Positions 60,356-64,000 of a stretch of DNA of 64,000 nucleotides are shown one piece after another. The number at the start of each line of letters is the position of its first letter. Within the stretch, counting starts at the first letter, position 1. The position numbers and the translations under genes are program-made. The DNA is from Spiribacter halobius (GTDB lineage Bacteria > Pseudomonadota > Gammaproteobacteria > Nitrococcales > Nitrococcaceae): the NCBI RefSeq assembly GCF_020883455.1, contig NZ_CP086615.1:3836501-3900500 (forward strand). Reading direction: 5' to 3'. The notes below the pieces were generated by a model. It was not told where the DNA came from, made no database searches, and saw nothing but the letters and a program-made list of their open reading frames with translations.

Positions 60356-60544
60356 GCGCCTCTCCCCCGAGTGCCGGCGATCAGTGGCCCCCACGCGCTG
60401 CCTCCCGTCTGCGCGGCAGCGTAGGAAAGTCGTCGACTGCGTCAACCCGCCGTCCAGGCAGGTTCTCTATGCTTGCTGCCTGGAGTCCATCCATAATTGG
60501 CGCCGGCCCGGTGCCACAGCCTCCAGCGCGATGCGAGAGCCGCC

Positions 60545-62257
60545 TTGAGTCATTCATGCCCCGATCCAGCGGATGCCAACGCCGAGCTGCGCGCGCTTGT
60601 CGAGCAGCTGCACGCGACCCATGAGCGCATTCTCGCGCTCACCGGCGGCGGCATCGATGCCGTCCATCATAGCTCCGGCGCCACCTATATGCTGCGCGAG
60701 GCGCAGCGGGATCTGCAGGACGAGCGCGCGCATCAGGCGGCCAATGCCCGGGAGCGCGGCGCCATCCTGGACGCCCTGCCGGCCGCCATCGCCCTGCTCG
60801 ACCACGCCGGCCGCGTGCACTCGACCAACCAGGGCTGGCGCAGGCATGGCCGGCCCTTCGCCGGTTGCAACGCGCGCCCCGGGGACGACTACCTGGCGGC
60901 CTGCCGGGCCTCCCCCGACCTGCCGGACACCGTGGCCGGCGGGCTCGGCCAGCGCATCCACGCCCTGCTCAACGGCGACGGTGAGTCCGCGTCGCTGGAG
61001 TACGCCGTGGGCGAGAAGGAGAGCGCCTATCATTTCCGCGCCACCCTGGCGCCGGTGCTCATCGACGGAGAGGGCGGTGTTGTCCTGATGCATGCCGACA
61101 TCACCGAGCAGCGCCAGCTGGAGCGCGAGCGCCAGCGGGGTCAGCGCCTGGAGGCCCTGGGTCAGCTCACCGGTGGCGTCGCCCATGACTTCAACAACCT
61201 GCTCACCGTCATCTGCGGCAACGCCGAGATCCTCCAGCGTGGCGACATCCCAAGCGACGAGACGTCCCGGCTGTTGGCCAACCTGCGCACTGCCGGCGAG
61301 CGGGCCACGCGGCTGACCCGTCATCTCCTCGCCTTCGCCCGCCAGCAGCCGCTCGCCCCGGAGCGCCTGGACCTCTGCCGGCACCTGGAGGGGCAGCGGG
61401 AGCTGCTGCAGCAGAGCGTTACCGAGGCAGTCACCCTTGAGCTGTGCCTCGCCGACACGCCATGCATCACGCGCGTGGACCCCGGGCAGCTCGACGCCGC
61501 CATCCTCAATCTTGCCGTCAATGCCCGCGACGCCATGCCCGGCGGCGGCCATCTGCGGATCGCGGTGGACCATGCAGCCCCGCGCGATCCGGAGATTCCG
61601 CCGGGCAGTGGCCCCTATGTGCGCCTGCGCGTGGTCGACACCGGCGCGGGGATGCCGCCCGAGGTCCGTGACCGCATCTTCGATCCGTTCTTCACCACCA
61701 AGCCCCGGGCCCACGGCACCGGGCTCGGCCTCAGCATGGTGCATGGCTTCGTGCGCCAGTCCGGGGGTGACCTCAGCGTCCGCTCGGAGCCCGGTGCGGG
61801 GACCGCCATCACCCTGTTGCTGCCGCGCATCCCGGGGGTCGAGGCGAAGGCCGTGGCGCCTGTCCCGGGCGGGGAGGACGCCTGCTCCGGCGCCCATGTG
61901 CTGGTGGTGGAGGATGATCCCCTGGTGCGCGATTACGTCGTCACCCTCCTGGGTGGCCTGGGCTATTCGGTCAGCGCTGCGGGCGATGCGGCCGAGGCGC
62001 TGGCCACCCTCGAGGCATCGACGCCACTGCCGGACCTGATGTTCTCGGACGTGGTGATGCCCGGCGGCCAGGATGGCCATCAGCTGGCAGCCGAAGTGGC
62101 CCGGCGCTGGCCCGCCGTGCGGGTACTGCTCGCCTCGGGCTATCTCGAGCGGGACGCTGGCGAGCCCCCCCCGGGGCAGACGCCGCATTTCATTCCCAAG
62201 CCGTACCGCCGCGCGACGCTGGCGGCGAAGCTGGCCGAGATCCTCGGGACGCAATGA
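60545..62257 (+). CDS. PAS hybrid sensor histidine kinase with receiver domain
   Basis: A 570-residue soluble kinase: coiled N-terminus, one PAS (about 80-195; AILDALPAAIALLDHAGRVH), HisKA (LEALGQLTGGVAHDFNNLLT), HATPase (ILNLAVNARDAMPGGGHLRI; GTGLGLSMVHGFVRQSGG) and a receiver (VVEDDPLVRDYV; LMFSDVVMPGGQDG). It is a close relative of the multi-PAS kinase, probably a paralogue. Divergent from kaiC. Start is uncertain: TTG 60545 has GAGAG nearby; TTG 60497 is an alternative. Confidence 0.85.
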   Translation: MSHSCPDPADANAELRALVEQLHATHERILALTGGGIDAVHHSSGATYMLREAQRDLQDERAHQAANARERGAILDALPAAIALLDHAGRVHSTNQGWRRHGRPFAGCNARPGDDYLAACRASPDLPDTVAGGLGQRIHALLNGDGESASLEYAVGEKESAYHFRATLAPVLIDGEGGVVLMHADITEQRQLERERQRGQRLEALGQLTGGVAHDFNNLLTVICGNAEILQRGDIPSDETSRLLANLRTAGERATRLTRHLLAFARQQPLAPERLDLCRHLEGQRELLQQSVTEAVTLELCLADTPCITRVDPGQLDAAILNLAVNARDAMPGGGHLRIAVDHAAPRDPEIPPGSGPYVRLRVVDTGAGMPPEVRDRIFDPFFTTKPRAHGTGLGLSMVHGFVRQSGGDLSVRSEPGAGTAITLLLPRIPGVEAKAVAPVPGGEDACSGAHVLVVEDDPLVRDYVVTLLGGLGYSVSAAGDAAEALATLEASTPLPDLMFSDVVMPGGQDGHQLAAEVARRWPAVRVLLASGYLERDAGEPPPGQTPHFIPKPYRRATLAAKLAEILGTQ

Positions 62258-62261
62258 GGGC

Positions 62262-63461
62262 TCAGGGCCCGGCCGCCCGGGGTCGGTACTGGCGATACCA
62301 GTCGGCCACGGCGTCGCCGGGCATCGGGCGGCCGATGTAGAAGCCCTGGGCCAGGTCGCAGCCGGCGGTGGCGAGCAGCTCCAGGGTTGCCCGGTTCTCC
62401 ACGCCTTCCGCCACCGCCTGCAGACCGAGGGCGTGGCCGAGTTCCACAATGCTGCGCACGATGGTCCGGGACTCCTGGGAGTCCAGCGCGGTCATCACGA
62501 AGGACTTGTCCAGCTTGATCTCGGAGAACGGCAGGCGCGCCAGCTGTATCATGGAGGAATAGCCGGTGCCGAAGTCATCCAGAGCGAGCCGAAAACCCTT
62601 GACACGCAGGCGCGTCATCAGCTCAAGGGCGGTGGAGGGGTCGTCCATGGCGGCGGTCTCGGTCATCTCCAGGGTGATTCTCCCCGGATCCACCTGCGCC
62701 GCCTCGCAGAGACTCGCAAGCCCATCGGCCATGTCCAGGCGGTCGAGATTGCGCGCCGAGAGGTTCATGGACAGGCCGCAGTCGGCGGTGGGGGCATCCC
62801 GCCGCAGCCAGTTCACGCCGAGCTCGAACACCTGCCAGCTGATGGCCCCCATCAGCCCTTCCCGCTCGGCTAGCGGGACGAAGCGGCCCGGCGGTTCCAG
62901 ATGGCCGTCCGCACGCCGCCAGCGCAACAGCGCCTCGACCCCCCGTAGGGAGCCATCACGACAGGCCACCAACGGCTGGTAGTGCAGCTCGAAGGCGCGC
63001 TCGGCCACCGCCAGCGAAATCTCGCCGGCCGTGGGCAGCGCCAGCACCGGCGCGGCCTCGCCGGCCTGCGCACCGGCCGGCGGATCCGACGCGCGCAGCA
63101 ACAGCTCGCGCAGGCTCCCGAGCCGGAACGGCTTGGGCAGGCGGCCGGCCACCTTGAGCCTGTGCTCGGCGGCGGCGCGCCCGGCCGCGTCGATCACCCG
63201 CTCGTTGAGGCCGCTGGAGATGATGATCCGCGCCTGACAGTTCTGCTCGCCCAGTCGCCGCAGCACCTCGACGCCATCCATGTCCGGCATCATCAGGTCG
63301 AGCAGGATATGGCTCGGCCGCCACTCCGCAAGCAGGCGGAAGAAGGTCTCGGCATCGCCCGCCGCGCGCGGCTCCAGACCGCAGGCCGCCACCATGGCAC
63401 TTACGGTGTCTGCCACGTGGGCATCGTCGTCCAGGATCAGAACCCGCCCGGCCTCGGCCAT
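62262..63461 (-). CDS. Response regulator with EAL (c-di-GMP phosphodiesterase) output
   Basis: A 399-residue protein: receiver (1-125; LILDDDAHVADTV, phospho-Asp in ILLDLMMPDMDG, LPKPF), then an EAL domain (about 145-390) with catalytic residues intact: GVEALLRWRR (EAL), SMNLSARNL (Asn), EMTETAAMDD (Glu), LDDFGTGYSS (DDFG), EIKLDKSFV (Lys) and VAEGVEN (Glu). It should hydrolyse c-di-GMP on phosphorylation. It converges on the hybrid kinase gene (4-bp gap), a plausible partner. Confidence 0.92.
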   Translation of the reverse strand: MAEAGRVLILDDDAHVADTVSAMVAACGLEPRAAGDAETFFRLLAEWRPSHILLDLMMPDMDGVEVLRRLGEQNCQARIIISSGLNERVIDAAGRAAAEHRLKVAGRLPKPFRLGSLRELLLRASDPPAGAQAGEAAPVLALPTAGEISLAVAERAFELHYQPLVACRDGSLRGVEALLRWRRADGHLEPPGRFVPLAEREGLMGAISWQVFELGVNWLRRDAPTADCGLSMNLSARNLDRLDMADGLASLCEAAQVDPGRITLEMTETAAMDDPSTALELMTRLRVKGFRLALDDFGTGYSSMIQLARLPFSEIKLDKSFVMTALDSQESRTIVRSIVELGHALGLQAVAEGVENRATLELLATAGCDLAQGFYIGRPMPGDAVADWYRQYRPRAAGP

Positions 63462-63629
63462 CCGGTCACTCCACGCCCCGCCTTCCGACCCGCTCTCCGC
63501 AGGAATTTCCCGGGTAGACTAGACTTTCCGCTGAACCGTGACTATGCATCGATCGGCATAGTGTCACGGCGCCGCAACACGGACCATCGCGGCTACCCGG
63601 CCGCGCCGAAAACGCCCCAGGGGTCCTTC

Positions 63630-63809
63630 TTGCGCTGGCCGTTGCAGAGGCAGCTTGCCGGGGTGCTGCTGATCCTGATGCTGGCGCTGTCGGCGCGGGC
63701 GGGCTACGGCTATCTGTTCATTCGCGACTACCGCAGGAGCGGGGTGGCCGACAGGGGTACGCCGCTTCAGGCGCAGACGCGGTTTCGGCCCGCCGCCTTG
63801 GCGCGGTAG
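63630..63809 (+). CDS. Possible short membrane protein (doubtful)
   Basis: In the 305-bp gap between the EAL and GGDEF genes one plus-strand frame reads LRWPLQRQLAGVLLILMLAL then SARAGYGYLFIRDYRR, with one hydrophobic span. Start would be TTG 63630 or GTG 63561, without a convincing ribosome site. It overlaps the end of the GGDEF gene on the other strand. Nothing else is seen in the gap. Confidence 0.25.
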   Translation: MRWPLQRQLAGVLLILMLALSARAGYGYLFIRDYRRSGVADRGTPLQAQTRFRPAALAR

Positions 63810-64000
63810 AGCGCCTGGTCGGCCCGGTTCAGAACGGCTTCGTGGCTCGCGTCGGCGCGCTTCAGGGCGGCCACCCCCAGACTCGCCGTGCAGACGATCT
63901 GCCGAGCCGCGACGCGGGCGGGCGTCGCGGCCAGCGCCCGGCACAGACGCTCGCCAATGACCATGGCCGCCTCGGCGTCGCCGTCGGCCAGGAGCACGGC
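63767..64000 (-). CDS. GGDEF-domain protein, C-terminal end (partial)
   Basis: The frame runs off the window edge. The visible part ends a diguanylate cyclase domain: IGERLCRALAATPA, TASLGVAAL and NRADQALYRAKAAGRNRV, the standard C-terminal helix. The GGDEF motif itself lies outside the window. Upstream of and co-directional with the REC-EAL gene. Confidence 0.85.
   Translation of the reverse strand, partial: AVLLADGDAEAAMVIGERLCRALAATPARVAARQIVCTASLGVAALKRADASHEAVLNRADQALYRAKAAGRNRVCA

Overview
The window is a G+C-rich (roughly two-thirds) stretch of bacterial chromosome, densely coded on both strands. It holds about 58 protein genes, one predicted small RNA, several clear terminators and a family of dispersed palindromic repeats. 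The block EEP-nuclease / dsbA / ccsA / resB / cytochrome c4 / engB / polA, with an RNA gene between engB and polA, is a gammaproteobacterial arrangement (compare the polA-ersA-engB-cc4-dsbA region of Pseudomonas). Acid-rich exported proteins, many TRAP and SSS transporters, the DSF-type rpfF/rpfC pair and kaiBC would suit a halophilic or aquatic gammaproteobacterium such as a member of the Ectothiorhodospiraceae. That placement is inference; no rRNA or tRNA gene was seen.

Layout. 1-2310: end of an RpfC-like hybrid kinase converging on an RpfF-like DSF synthase, a diffusible fatty-acid signal module. 2.7-6.5 kb: a small exported protein, a PfkB sugar kinase, an NfeD-like protein, an HDAC-family deacylase and a TctC/Bug binding protein. 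6.6-17.3 kb: a catabolic island with a GntR/FCD regulator divergent from a class V aminotransferase, TRAP transporter, enoyl-CoA hydratase and CaiB-type CoA-transferase operon, then an HbpS/GlcG-like protein, an MFS carrier and two poorly known proteins. 17.7-23.7 kb: an SSS symporter, DUF3047 protein, flavin disulfide reductase and a MASE1 kinase/FixJ-type regulator pair. 23.8-29 kb: a DUF3179/membrane protein pair, a YeeE (thiosulfate-type) transporter with a 28-residue downstream membrane peptide and an exported rhodanese, then a radical SAM protein.

29.2-38.7 kb: the cytochrome c maturation block (DsbA, CcsA, ResB, cytochrome c4), engB, a predicted small RNA and polA. 38.9-42.9 kb: a LOG-family protein and a second TRAP system whose binding protein resembles the 2-oxoacid binder TakP. 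43.1-46.3 kb: uvrD and oxyR. 46.5-52.2 kb: a five-gene Dpp/Opp-type ABC importer. 52.2-55.9 kb: palindromic repeats interleaved with DUF3108, ParA-like, CHAD and DUF4168 genes. 55.9-64 kb: a signalling island of kaiC-kaiB plus a multi-PAS hybrid kinase, a divergent second hybrid kinase, a REC-EAL protein and the end of a GGDEF protein.

The observations most worth following are: the predicted small RNA between engB and polA, which has an exposed anti-Shine-Dalgarno loop and a sigma-E-like promoter; a family of TAG...CTA palindromic elements (60, 182 and 355 bp, plus fragments) that sit exactly on gene stop codons, one copy carrying a second palindrome inside it; an overlapping ParA-CHAD gene pair that could position polyphosphate granules; and the kaiBC-kinase-EAL signalling island.
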